Below, in pieces: positions 43,286 to 51,852 of a DNA stretch of 64,000 bases. The notes under the pieces were generated by a model. It did not search any database, was not told where the DNA came from, and saw nothing but the letters and a program-made list of their open reading frames with translations. Origin of the DNA: JBDIVL01 sp039794405 (GTDB lineage: Bacteria; Planctomycetota; Brocadiia; Brocadiales; Brocadiaceae); the NCBI GenBank assembly GCA_039794405.1, contig JBDIVL010000009.1, positions 1 to 64,000 of the forward strand, written 5' to 3'. The first letter of the stretch is position 1. Each line of letters begins with the position of its first letter. The position numbers were made by a program, and so were the translations under genes.

Positions 43286-43813
43286 TTAAAGTTTTTTCAT
43301 TGTTTTCAGTATCTCGATAATTTTTTCTGGTAGACTATCTCTATTTTCGTAATTTACCGTTATAACGTTAACATCTTTCCGTTTTTTTATATTTTCAGTA
43401 AAGGGGTCACCATTTTCTTTTATAACACAAAGAAGGGACTTTTCACCATCAAAGAGATCACGCGCTATATCTCTAAACTTCATTGAAAAAAGTTCCATTT
43501 TCCCAATTTCGTCAATAACGATAATTGATTTATCCTTTATCGCTTTTTCTAATGCCGGAATGGACACTTTCTCAAAGGAATCCAGATCAACCCGATATTT
43601 GCCGACTCTATAGTTACTCTTGCAATCTACATGGGCCAGGATACCATCCTCTCCGTCCAGCGTTACTACCCTAAAGCCCGTGCGTTTACCCATGATGCGG
43701 ATTTCTTCTGTATAGAATCCACCCGCAGCAGGTCCCAAACTCGGTATGACTTTTTTAATGATAGATGTCTTACCCACGCCGGGTTTTCCTGTTAATACGA
43801 TATGTTTTTTCAT
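43286..43813 (-). CDS. THEP1-family nucleoside-triphosphatase
   Basis: 175 residues. P-loop LTGKPGVGKTSIIKKV at the N-terminus, GGFYTEEIRI, Walker B IIVIDEIGKMELFS. This is the archaeal/eukaryotic-type THEP1 NTPase family (NTPase_1). Physiological role not established. It lies 53 bases downstream of the MTH1187-type gene and may be co-transcribed. Confidence 0.9.
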   Translation of the reverse strand: MKKHIVLTGKPGVGKTSIIKKVIPSLGPAAGGFYTEEIRIMGKRTGFRVVTLDGEDGILAHVDCKSNYRVGKYRVDLDSFEKVSIPALEKAIKDKSIIVIDEIGKMELFSMKFRDIARDLFDGEKSLLCVIKENGDPFTENIKKRKDVNVITVNYENRDSLPEKIIEILKTMKKL

Positions 43814-43866
43814 AATTTTCTATTATTGCGCAGGAATTTTGGTTGTGGCTCCACTGTACCACGTAT

Positions 43867-44175
43867 TTATTTTTTTAAACTCTTTCCAAGTTCCTTCTCT
43901 ACAACTTGTACTTTATGCTCAATCATCTTTATCTTCTTATCCTTCCTTTCGTCAATTTTTACTGCCATGTATACCCTTTGTGCCGTTTCCAGTGCTGTGT
44001 TGTGGCATTTCTTAATTAAGTCAAATACACGGTCGCTATCTCCCTCCACAATGGTGCCCATAGCATTAAGCTTATAATCTAATCCGCTCTCGTCTATAAC
44101 TTTAACAACCCGGGCAATATGATGAGCTAGATCGACCCCCTCACCAATAGGAACCACACTAATTTCAGCAATCAT
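43867..44175 (-). CDS. MTH1187/YkoF-type thiamine-binding protein (DUF77)
   Basis: 102 residues. IAEISVVPIGEG at the start, then SGLDYKLNAMGTIVEGDSDR and a C-terminal helix. Ferredoxin-like fold family binding thiamine or related compounds. AAGGAGG precedes the ATG. Confidence 0.9.
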   Translation of the reverse strand: MIAEISVVPIGEGVDLAHHIARVVKVIDESGLDYKLNAMGTIVEGDSDRVFDLIKKCHNTALETAQRVYMAVKIDERKDKKIKMIEHKVQVVEKELGKSLKK

Positions 44176-44329
44176 TTTATACCTCCTTGTGAAGAAGCTC
44201 TGATAAGATTTAGATATCGACTTAATGCTATATCAGAAATCATATAATTTCAAGGATGAAAGCATATCCTCAATGTAGTATCATTCGAGATGGTTGACAA
44301 TAGGCCTGAAAAGATTATACTAAAGAGCA

Positions 44330-45400
44330 ATGAAAAATGGCTTAAAAGGAGATTATGATGCAGTCGTTATAGGAGCAGGTCCTTCTGGGGCAGCAGTTGC
44401 CAGAGGCTTGGTAAACGAAGGTCTAAAAGTTCTTATCCTGGAGAAAAAGAGACTTCCGAGATACAAGATTTGTTCTGGCATTATCTTTAAAAAATCTCAG
44501 GATATAACAGAAAAATATTTTGGACAAATCCCTGAAACGGTCTATGTCACACCGGGACTTTTAAAGGGAGTAAGATTGTGGACTAAAGGTGAACACTTTA
44601 CTGACTGGTCATTTCACAAGGATGGCAGTGCTGGTGCACCCAATGTATGGCGTTCTGAATATGACCATTGGCTAATAAAAAATTCAGGGGCCGAAGTTTG
44701 GGATCATTGCAGTTTAAAAGAGTTTAAAGATTATGGTGATTATGTAGCATTAGAATGCAGTGAAGTTCTCAGCCACAAAACAATACGAGTTACCTGCAAA
44801 TACCTCATAAGTGCAGAAGGGAGTAGGTCAATAATCAGAGAAAAGCTTGCGCCGGAAACCGAAAAGACCCTTACATGGTTTATTGCATACCAAAATTATT
44901 ATGAAGGGAATTGCGATTTAGATCCCTGTTTCTATCATGGGTTCCTGGAGTCACAGTATGGTGAAGTCTACGCATGGTACAATGTAAAGGACGGCCTGCA
45001 AGTTTTTGGTACTGCAGTAAAAAAGGGATCAAAAATATACCCTTATCTCAGGAAATACCGTGAGATGTTAGAAAAGAGATTCGGATTAAAACTTAAAAAA
45101 CTCGTGAGAAAGGCTAGCTGTATTGGTAACGATATGTGTACAACAGATAAATTTTACCTGGGGAAAGGAAATGTTCTTTTGGTTGGGGAGGCTGCAGGAT
45201 TTTTGAATGCATTTGGGGAGGGAATTTCCTGTGCGTTATCAACAGGCATACTTGCGGCAGAGGCAATAAGCAAGGGCATTGAATCGGGTGTTCATGCACT
45301 TGTACTCTATACGGAGTTGACAAAACTTGAAAGAAGACAAACCAGAATGTCCTGGAAATTAGGATCAAAAATAGCAGGCAGAGACCTTATGCCAACATGA
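44330..45400 (+). CDS. FAD-dependent geranylgeranyl-reductase-like flavoprotein
   Basis: 356 residues. Dinucleotide motif VVIGAGPSGAAVARGL, EKKRLPRYKICSG, and the second FAD-contact GNVLLVGEAAGFLNAFGEGI place it in the p-hydroxybenzoate hydroxylase-like GGR family. Members reduce double bonds in isoprenoids or act as hydroxylases. Here the substrate is unknown. It is isolated between minus-strand genes. A GCAGCGTAG word lies 20 bases after its stop. Confidence 0.82.
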   Translation: MKNGLKGDYDAVVIGAGPSGAAVARGLVNEGLKVLILEKKRLPRYKICSGIIFKKSQDITEKYFGQIPETVYVTPGLLKGVRLWTKGEHFTDWSFHKDGSAGAPNVWRSEYDHWLIKNSGAEVWDHCSLKEFKDYGDYVALECSEVLSHKTIRVTCKYLISAEGSRSIIREKLAPETEKTLTWFIAYQNYYEGNCDLDPCFYHGFLESQYGEVYAWYNVKDGLQVFGTAVKKGSKIYPYLRKYREMLEKRFGLKLKKLVRKASCIGNDMCTTDKFYLGKGNVLLVGEAAGFLNAFGEGISCALSTGILAAEAISKGIESGVHALVLYTELTKLERRQTRMSWKLGSKIAGRDLMPT

Positions 45401-45469
45401 GCACCGAAGATAATATTCTGAAGCAGCGTAGTTGTGACTAATCTAAAACGTTGAAATGTGAGGGTGCTT

Positions 45470-46168
45470 TTATTTGAGTTGAACGTTAAGGAAATTCAAA
45501 TCATGGAAAAAATTACAGACTTTTTGTGCGACATGCTCTTCGTGTCTCCGGTAAAAATGGTCAGTATTCTGCACTAATTCCAGGATTTTTGGAGGAGACA
45601 CTTTTGAAAAACTCTTTAATGTCTCTTCTGTCGTTGCTGCAAAATCATTTTCACTATAAAGAAACAACTTTGCCTTCTTACAGCGCTGTAAAAAATCCAG
45701 ATTATACTGGCCAAATGGCGTCGAGATGGATGCAAAGGCTCCCACATGATTATTCTCCTTGCTGACCTTCATACCGACTACAGCACCAAATGAATATCCG
45801 GCGATGAAGATTTTATCTCTATTAACTTGAGAAGTTAAGAAATTTAATGCAGCCTGCGCATCGATAACGGCATCAGTGTAATCCCTCCTGTGTAAAGATT
45901 CTTCCCAGTACTGGTATTTTTGTGCAATATCCGTTTCATGGCTTTCGCTATTCTCTACACCCCGATAGTTAAACCGGAGAGATGTAAACCCTCTGTGGGT
46001 TGATATCCGTGCGAGGTTCACAATAATATTGTTATCCATATTGCCACCCAAATTGGGATGTGGTGCACATAATAGAATTGCTGAAGACGACAGAGAATCT
46101 TCATGGTATGTCAGGATACCTTCCAGCTTCAGACCATCAGACGAAAAATGTATGTGTTCCTCTATCAT
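45470..46168 (-). CDS. Alpha/beta hydrolase (YsgA/dienelactone-hydrolase-like)
   Basis: 232 residues. Nucleophile elbow AGYSFGAVVG, oxyanion region CAPHPNLGGNMDNNI, Asp in YSENDFAA and His in NTDHFYRRH. Cytosolic; substrate unknown. It lies 12 bases downstream of the large multihaem cytochrome, so it is probably the last gene of that operon. Confidence 0.83.
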   Translation of the reverse strand: MIEEHIHFSSDGLKLEGILTYHEDSLSSSAILLCAPHPNLGGNMDNNIIVNLARISTHRGFTSLRFNYRGVENSESHETDIAQKYQYWEESLHRRDYTDAVIDAQAALNFLTSQVNRDKIFIAGYSFGAVVGMKVSKENNHVGAFASISTPFGQYNLDFLQRCKKAKLFLYSENDFAATTEETLKSFSKVSPPKILELVQNTDHFYRRHEEHVAQKVCNFFHDLNFLNVQLK

Positions 46169-46180
46169 ATTTCAAATATA

Positions 46181-48187
46181 CTATTGTTCCATTGACCTTA
46201 AAAACATTTGTGATAACCGAAAGTTGTGCATACCATGCGATTGAACCTGCTTTAAAAGGTCTTGTATGTTTCTGTTGATATTATTTTTACGAAACTGTTT
46301 GGCTTTGCTGTCGAGTGTTTCTTTCCACGCATCGTACAATAATCCGTAATCGGGATTATGGCATTCTATACAATATTCCCTGACGGTTTTAAATGAATAC
46401 CCGTTTAATTCCAATTTATGGCAGTCTGTGCAAGAAACGGCATTGGACATCCAATCAGGTATTTTGGGGATAATGTTTTTTAAATTTCCATTTATGTAAT
46501 CCCTCACATCTGCATGACATCTCAAACAACCCTCTTCATTCAGGGATTTTCTCTCCGATGCGGGCGCTCCCGATCCTTTCTTTAATAAAGGATAATTTGG
46601 GGAAATAAGAGATTTTCCCAAATTTTCGTTGTCCTTCGAAGATAAAGGATGCACGAGTACTTTATCTGTTCTTTTATGGTGACAGGCCCCACAATCTTTT
46701 TTCTGGATGATAAGCCTGCCATGCGTTTCCATATTAACCGGGTCGTTATTGTGGCACTGGTTACATTCCAATCTCTGGTTAGGTGAATGGGTATTGTGCC
46801 GAAAAATCTTTCCCTGATATATGGTACGATATTCCATATAGTTTGCATGGCATCTGTCAATACATGTGTTTGCTGGGAACTGATGTTCATCAGGAGATGG
46901 TCGAGATATGACCTCTTGCTTATCGGGATAAGAAAAAGTATCTTGTCCTGTTACTTGCTTTGCGTTTCTGATGCTGTAGTCTAAAAGATCTTTTATATAC
47001 TTAATATTATGCACGCCAAGGCTTCCGTCTTCCCTGATGATGTTATAATTTACTTCTGCTTCCTGGATTATGGGATCTGTGGCATTATGCTGCCTTTTTG
47101 CATTTATCAGCAAGGTCTTTAACAACCGCATCCTTGATGTTGTGAAATCCATTTGTTCGGATAGTATCTTATCAAATCCTTTTGTATGGCAATTATTACA
47201 TACTTCAGGCGCTACGTTTGTGAAGGATTGCTCATCCTTATGGCATGCAGAGCAATTTAGTGTTGCAAGATACATGGGGTCTGGTTCACCCTTAACACCC
47301 TTACCCCCTTGTCCCATCATAATCAAATTTTGGACCTGAGTATTTCCGTGGATAGATTCGGGATTATTGCCTTCATAAATAGTATTCTTTGCCTGAATCG
47401 TGCCGTGCTTAATAGATGCATGGCATGATGTACAGGCCGTCTTATGCTTATCAATATGAATATCATGTAAATCTGCTGTACTCTGAGATTTGTCACTACT
47501 ATTTGAGTGGCATTGAAGACAGTTTCTCTTATCTACTTCTCCATACCCTTGAACAGCCTGAAAATGACAATCAGCGCAATGTACTTTTTCATTTTCCTCA
47601 TACACATCGTGCTGAAAGGTTTTTCCATAGATCTCTTTGGTCTTTTCAATATGACCATGACATACGGTACACTCAGCGTTGGGTTTTTTGTCTTGTGTGT
47701 ACATGGGTTTCTGAGTATTTACGAAGTGGCATATATTACACGTCCTCTCGTCGATTTCAAAATGTTTTTTTCCCTTGAGATTGCTATGGCATGAAGTACA
47801 TTTGAGTTTGAAATTTTCGGTAATCTCGTACATATGTGTTTTATGTTGAAATGGTTTTATACTCTTATACACACTAGTTTTCGCTGATAGCGTATGGAAT
47901 GGATGACATGGTTCTGCAGTGCAATGTTCATTCCTCATCTCCACGGCCATCACGCGTGTACCTCTATTCTCGTGGGTATGACAATCTATACAAGGAACGT
48001 CTCCCGATAGTTTTTTGCAGGAGTTATGAAAGGTAATAGTATCGTGGCATTTTGCACAGTATTGAGGATAATTTGGTCTTATCACAGTAATAAAAAACGT
48101 AAAAATAACTACACCCACGGCTGCAAGCGAGAATATCATGAGTCTAAAAGTTGTTTTTCTGTTTAATTCTTTTACTTTGGCGTACAT
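46181..48187 (-). CDS. Membrane-anchored multihaem cytochrome c (15 CxxCH plus two expanded motifs)
   Basis: 668 residues. One N-terminal membrane helix (FRLMIFSLAAVGVVIFTFFI) without obvious cleavage, then a periplasmic domain with 15 canonical CxxCH motifs (CAKCH, CIDCH, CTSCH, CNICH, CTVCH, CADCH, CLQCH, CTSCH, CSACH, CNNCH, CNQCH, CGACH, CLRCH, CTDCH, CIECH), one CX4CH (CTAEPCH) and one CX3CH (CIDRCH), so up to 17 c haems. CX4CH binds haem in cytochromes c3; CX3CH is rare. Many free His residues could serve as axial ligands. It follows the five-haem lipoprotein by nine bases and belongs with cytochrome b, so it probably receives electrons from the quinone pool. Confidence 0.9.
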   Translation of the reverse strand: MYAKVKELNRKTTFRLMIFSLAAVGVVIFTFFITVIRPNYPQYCAKCHDTITFHNSCKKLSGDVPCIDCHTHENRGTRVMAVEMRNEHCTAEPCHPFHTLSAKTSVYKSIKPFQHKTHMYEITENFKLKCTSCHSNLKGKKHFEIDERTCNICHFVNTQKPMYTQDKKPNAECTVCHGHIEKTKEIYGKTFQHDVYEENEKVHCADCHFQAVQGYGEVDKRNCLQCHSNSSDKSQSTADLHDIHIDKHKTACTSCHASIKHGTIQAKNTIYEGNNPESIHGNTQVQNLIMMGQGGKGVKGEPDPMYLATLNCSACHKDEQSFTNVAPEVCNNCHTKGFDKILSEQMDFTTSRMRLLKTLLINAKRQHNATDPIIQEAEVNYNIIREDGSLGVHNIKYIKDLLDYSIRNAKQVTGQDTFSYPDKQEVISRPSPDEHQFPANTCIDRCHANYMEYRTIYQGKIFRHNTHSPNQRLECNQCHNNDPVNMETHGRLIIQKKDCGACHHKRTDKVLVHPLSSKDNENLGKSLISPNYPLLKKGSGAPASERKSLNEEGCLRCHADVRDYINGNLKNIIPKIPDWMSNAVSCTDCHKLELNGYSFKTVREYCIECHNPDYGLLYDAWKETLDSKAKQFRKNNINRNIQDLLKQVQSHGMHNFRLSQMFLRSMEQ

Positions 48188-48196
48188 AGAAGATTT

Positions 48197-49174
48197 TTAT
48201 GGTTTATATACCACCTCTGCCAGCGGGATATCGGTATCTCCATGAAAAGAGGTTCGAACCATATTTGCTTTTACAATCCATTCATCTTCATCACAGTGGA
48301 AACAAAATGGTATAATCCTTTTCTCCTTATATTTCAGTGCGGTACTCATTTCAACAAAGAGAGATTCTTTTTGAGAATTTATAACATGGCCAGTCTTGTC
48401 ATGTATTTCTATTGTTACAACAACCTCCCTATATCCATAATCTCCTGTCGGCACACTGTGAGGAACGGACGTGTTTTCAATTTCCAGTGTGCCCTCGATC
48501 GTATTTTCAGAATCGATTACTTTTATAAAAGACATTATTAATGAAGTATGATCTTTCAGGTTCCAGTATGAGAATACATGCTGCTTTCCCTCTCTTTTTG
48601 GATATATCTTTTGCCATGGGTCATCCTGGATAAGCTTTCGTTGTATGGCAGGCATGTGGCAATCCTGGCATGTTTTTTTGTTTCCTGAAGTACCGGATTC
48701 CTGCCATGCCTTGAAGGTGCTTACATGGCACTTCCCACACAACTCACTTGTTTTATAGAATGGATTTCTTTCAGAAATAGGGTGTGGTCCGCGTGCAGGG
48801 GTAGGACCACTTAATTTGCAGTCGTTTAAATGGCAGCTATTGCAATTCACACCCTCTGCCGGATTTACCTTGCGTGGTTCAACCCTGTTATCTGTGAAAA
48901 TAGTCTCAGGGACATGACATCCAAGGCAAAAGGTAAATTGGTAGTCATTCGTTTCCTCTTTAAACGCAGTACTCGTAAAGCTGCGTGCGTGGGGCGAGTT
49001 CTTCCATTCATGGTAAATATCTCTATGACAATCCCCGCACCGTTCAGATTCTGGTGATTTTACGCCTCTTTCAACAAGTTCGGGGTACATGTTACAACCC
49101 GCGGATAAAAAACACCAGATTATAGAGAATGTGGAGATATATGCTATCAAGGATTTTATGGATTTATAAAACAT
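48197..49174 (-). CDS. Five-haem cytochrome c554-like lipoprotein
   Basis: Start taken at ATG 49174, giving a lipoprotein signal (SIIWCFLSAGCNM, lipobox Cys about residue 27). The longer frame from 49234 lies inside the preceding gene. Five CxxCH motifs: CGDCH, CLGCH, CNSCH, CGKCH and CQDCH, in the order and spacing of cytochrome c554/NapC-like perchlorate-reductase-type domains. A C-terminal beta-rich part (GTLEIENTSVPHSVPTGDYG) resembles the DUF of such proteins. It overlaps the cytochrome b C-terminal gene by 19 bases and precedes the 17-haem gene. Confidence 0.85.
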   Translation of the reverse strand: MFYKSIKSLIAYISTFSIIWCFLSAGCNMYPELVERGVKSPESERCGDCHRDIYHEWKNSPHARSFTSTAFKEETNDYQFTFCLGCHVPETIFTDNRVEPRKVNPAEGVNCNSCHLNDCKLSGPTPARGPHPISERNPFYKTSELCGKCHVSTFKAWQESGTSGNKKTCQDCHMPAIQRKLIQDDPWQKIYPKREGKQHVFSYWNLKDHTSLIMSFIKVIDSENTIEGTLEIENTSVPHSVPTGDYGYREVVVTIEIHDKTGHVINSQKESLFVEMSTALKYKEKRIIPFCFHCDEDEWIVKANMVRTSFHGDTDIPLAEVVYKP

Positions 49175-49572
49175 ACGGTAATCACAAAAATGATTGCAGT
49201 GATAACAATCGAAAATAGTATGGGCCTTTGCCACAGATTATTATTTCTTTTGTGGCTGTCGTTAAAAGATGATATATTACGCCTCTTCCTGTCCGTAATA
49301 AATGGCCATAAAATAAATAGCAATACACTGGAGATGAATAAAGCAATGAATAAGGCGTCATGCTGAATAAGATTGCGTATCCTGTATACCGGCAAGAGAA
49401 ACCACGGAATGTGGTCCGGTTTATCGATGAATTTCCATGGTAATGGGAGTACGATAACAGCAGCTAATTCAACAATGACTAAAAAACAGGCAACGATAAT
49501 ATGCCTGAACATTTCGTTTGGGAAAAAAGGTTCCAGTTTTTCCGGGTTCTTATCTTTCGTATAGTCTTTCAT
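49156..49572 (-). CDS. Cytochrome b C-terminal/subunit-IV-like membrane protein with altered PEWY
   Basis: 138 residues, AAGGAAA before the ATG. Three membrane helices are seen (IIVACFLVIVELAAVIVLPL, ALFIALFISSVLLFILWPFI, ILFSIVITAIIFVITVCFI), as in PetD. Where subunit IV has PEWYF(F/L)PV, this protein has IPWFLLPVY (residues 55-63): the catalytic Glu of the quinol-oxidation site is replaced by Pro. So a standard Qo site is unlikely. It is probably the second part of the cytochrome b at 49829-50380, separated from it by 256 bases of palindromic repeats. Confidence 0.72.
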   Translation of the reverse strand: MKDYTKDKNPEKLEPFFPNEMFRHIIVACFLVIVELAAVIVLPLPWKFIDKPDHIPWFLLPVYRIRNLIQHDALFIALFISSVLLFILWPFITDRKRRNISSFNDSHKRNNNLWQRPILFSIVITAIIFVITVCFINP

Positions 49573-49601
49573 ATTTTTCCTTCAAGTTAACCTGATAGGG
49601 G

Positions 49602-49670
49602 GGGTGTCCAAAAAGTTATTTGCGATGCCATATATGAAAAAAATCGATTTTGTACCTTTTTGGACAACCC
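49602..49670. repeat. Palindromic element between the two cytochrome b genes
   Basis: GGGTGTCCAAAAAG (49602-49615) and CTTTTTGGACAACCC (49656-49670) are near-perfect inverted repeats around a 40-base core. Confidence 0.55.
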
Positions 49671-49707
49671 TAAAATATCGTTTACTTATCCGCGTTGCTT
49701 ATTTTCC

Positions 49708-49724
49708 GGTGGGCAATGCCCACC
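49708..49724. repeat. GGTGGGCAATGCCCACC palindrome
   Basis: Seven-bp perfect stem with AAT loop, followed by CTAC. Near copies lie at 59908-59932 and 61093-61107. A widely dispersed bacterial mini-repeat. Confidence 0.65.
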
Positions 49725-49742
49725 CTACTTGATTGAGGACGC

Positions 49743-49782
49743 AAAGTACAGACGCAAAATTTTGCGTTGTATTTTGTCTGTG
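49743..49782. repeat. GACGCAAAATTTTGCGT-type dispersed repeat
   Basis: The 16-bp perfect palindrome ACGCAAAATTTTGCGT at 49752-49767, flanked by GTACAG and GTCTGT. Variant of the well-known GTAGAGACGCAAAATTTTGC dispersed repeat. Confidence 0.6.
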
Positions 49783-49828
49783 CCCCCTGAAAGCCTCTTA
49801 CATAAAATGGAAACCCTATACAATAAAT

Positions 49829-50380
49829 TTATAGGGGTTCATAGATACCCGTTTTTCTGACCATGAAAAAATGCATACCCATAAATAATGTCATTGCCAA
49901 TGGAATACCCATGATATGCAAGGCATAGAAATATACCAAATGCACAGTGAGTTGTTCATTACCATTGTGGAAAGATAATTTATTCCCTGTGTAATACATA
50001 AGGAAAGTTAGAATAAGAAGGCATGCACCTGACACCCAATGCAACTCTCGTGGATGCCGGTAAATCCCTTTAAAAAGAATACGGAGCATGTGACTGAGTA
50101 CCATCCCGATCATGATGTGGGGTCCGACGGCATGGATGTGCTGAATAAGCCACCCATAAGGGACCCTATGACTTATATACTGAATACTGGCTATCGCCTT
50201 ATGAGTATCCGGAATAAAATAGAACATAAGAAATACCCCTGTACCCAGTTGAATGATAAATGCGAGCAGGGATAATCCGCCCATGCATCCAAACCAGCTC
50301 AATCCTTTCGGGATTAATCGCCTGGTGATATTGCCTTCTATAAACTCTCTTAAGAAGTCCTTATTTTCCGTTTCATTCAT
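49829..50380 (-). CDS. Cytochrome b6-type membrane protein (four haem-b His and a haem-ci-type Cys)
   Basis: 183 residues, complete: it ends FMVRKTGIYEPL like cytochrome b6 (LMIRKQGISGPL). Four helices. The haem-b ligands are spaced as in b6: His83 and His97 (14 apart), His155 and His170 (15 apart). Cys32 in GCMGG aligns with the Cys of b6 (YCLGG) that covalently holds the extra haem ci. No Rieske iron-sulphur protein gene is found anywhere in the window. The gene order is cytochrome b, subunit IV-like, five-haem lipoprotein, 17-haem cytochrome and hydrolase. I infer a quinone/multihaem complex rather than a bc1/b6f complex. Confidence 0.88.
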   Translation of the reverse strand: MNETENKDFLREFIEGNITRRLIPKGLSWFGCMGGLSLLAFIIQLGTGVFLMFYFIPDTHKAIASIQYISHRVPYGWLIQHIHAVGPHIMIGMVLSHMLRILFKGIYRHPRELHWVSGACLLILTFLMYYTGNKLSFHNGNEQLTVHLVYFYALHIMGIPLAMTLFMGMHFFMVRKTGIYEPL

Positions 50381-50466
50381 CTTTGTTAACTGACCTGTAA
50401 AATTGAATCAATCATAATTGAACTAACCATGAGGAATTATTTTTTCTTTTGTCCGGGTTCGTAAAT

Positions 50467-51756
50467 TTACTTCTTCTCTATAGTCAAAAATATGTCATCC
50501 AGTGTTTCTATTACTTGGTCTATATCATTGCGGGTAATTACCAAAGGAGGCTGGAACGTAAGTACATTTCGTAATACACCTGTTTTTCCCGCCAAAATCC
50601 CACGGTCTTTCAGTTCTTCAAGGATATAATCGATCTCTTCAGAGGCAGGGACCTTATCCTCTTTTACAAGTTCGGTGCCCAGCATGAGTCCTTTTCCTCT
50701 AACATCACCTATAAGTTTGTGTCTCCGTTGCATTTCTAATAGTTTAGCTTTGAAATAATCACCAAGGTCCTTTGCCCTCTGCGCAAGCTGGTATTTTTCA
50801 ACAACCTCAATTGCTGCCAGGGCGGCCGTGGCTGATACGGGATTACCGCCCGTTGTAGATGCACCGGGACGTGTGTAAGAAAGTGCTATGGTATCATTTG
50901 TTATAAATGTGCCCATGGGAGTACCATTGGAGATGGCTTTGGCCATGGTCATAATGTCAGGGATAACATTCCAGTGTTTTATGGCAAACATCTCTCCCGT
51001 CCGGCCAAATCCAGTCTGCACCTCGTCCGTTATTAAGAGTACCTGGTATTTATCGAGAATTTTGCGGATTATCTTGAAATATTCTAAAGGCGGAGTAATA
51101 ACACCTCCGTTACCCTGGACTGGTTCAACAATAAAGGCTGCAAAGTCACCACTTTTGACAACATCTTCAATGCATGTTGCACACCGTAGATTACAGAGAG
51201 GGTAAGAAAGTCCGAATGCACAGCGATAGCAATATGCTGCAGGGATATGGACAACATCACTCAGGGGATAAGGGTCTGTTCGCCACATCGGAAGACCGGT
51301 TAAATTCATCGTGAGTTTTGTACGTCCGTGAAGTCCCTGGTGAACAGCAACAAACTTGCGTTTCTTTGTGTGCAATTGTGCAAGGAGCGCTGCCCCTTCG
51401 TTTGCCTCGGAACCACTGGCACAGAAGAAAGATCGTTTGAGCGTTCCTGGTGAAATTTGTGCCAGTTTCTCTGCAAGATCTACAATAGGTTGAGTGAGAT
51501 AGATGGTTGTAGTGTGTTGAAGGGTTTTCATCTGTTCACATATCTTTTCTATGATTTCAGGATTACAGTGCCCCGCATTCATTACTGACACCCCACCGTA
51601 GAAATCCAGGTATTGTTTACCGGTATGGTCGTACAAGTGTTGCATTTCACCTTTGACGATTTGCATCGGCTTTTTATAAAAATGATATACGCAGGGGATA
51701 AGATATTCCTGTTTTTTGTGAATAATGGCGTCTGGTCCAATATAGTTTACTGCCAT
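50467..51756 (-). CDS. Class-III aminotransferase (alanine-glyoxylate/4-aminobutyrate type)
   Basis: 429 residues from ATG 51756 (GAGGT upstream). PLP-dependent. Seen: LDFYGGVSVMNAGHCNP, FFCASGSEANEGA, ITDEVQTGFGRTG, and the PLP lysine in MAKAISNGTP. An insert with CYRCAFGLSYPLCNLRCATC is typical of the AGXT2-like subgroup. It lies 86 bases upstream of the cytochrome b gene on the same strand; a functional link is not evident. Confidence 0.88.
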   Translation of the reverse strand: MAVNYIGPDAIIHKKQEYLIPCVYHFYKKPMQIVKGEMQHLYDHTGKQYLDFYGGVSVMNAGHCNPEIIEKICEQMKTLQHTTTIYLTQPIVDLAEKLAQISPGTLKRSFFCASGSEANEGAALLAQLHTKKRKFVAVHQGLHGRTKLTMNLTGLPMWRTDPYPLSDVVHIPAAYCYRCAFGLSYPLCNLRCATCIEDVVKSGDFAAFIVEPVQGNGGVITPPLEYFKIIRKILDKYQVLLITDEVQTGFGRTGEMFAIKHWNVIPDIMTMAKAISNGTPMGTFITNDTIALSYTRPGASTTGGNPVSATAALAAIEVVEKYQLAQRAKDLGDYFKAKLLEMQRRHKLIGDVRGKGLMLGTELVKEDKVPASEEIDYILEELKDRGILAGKTGVLRNVLTFQPPLVITRNDIDQVIETLDDIFLTIEKK

Positions 51757-51852
51757 ATATACCTCATGGTTGATAAATCCCATCTCAGCAGGGATACAAT
51801 CAAAAATGTCAAAATACAAAGTTCAAATCTGAAAAGTGTAAAATGTTTTAGT

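Noticed and set aside
46582..47794. Several plus- and minus-strand frames overlapping the large multihaem cytochrome
   Set aside because: They are shadows of the cytochrome frame, which is certain from its 15 CxxCH motifs.
49156..50380. Classical bc1 or b6f complex
   Set aside because: No Rieske protein is encoded nearby and the PEWY Glu is missing, so I did not use this name.
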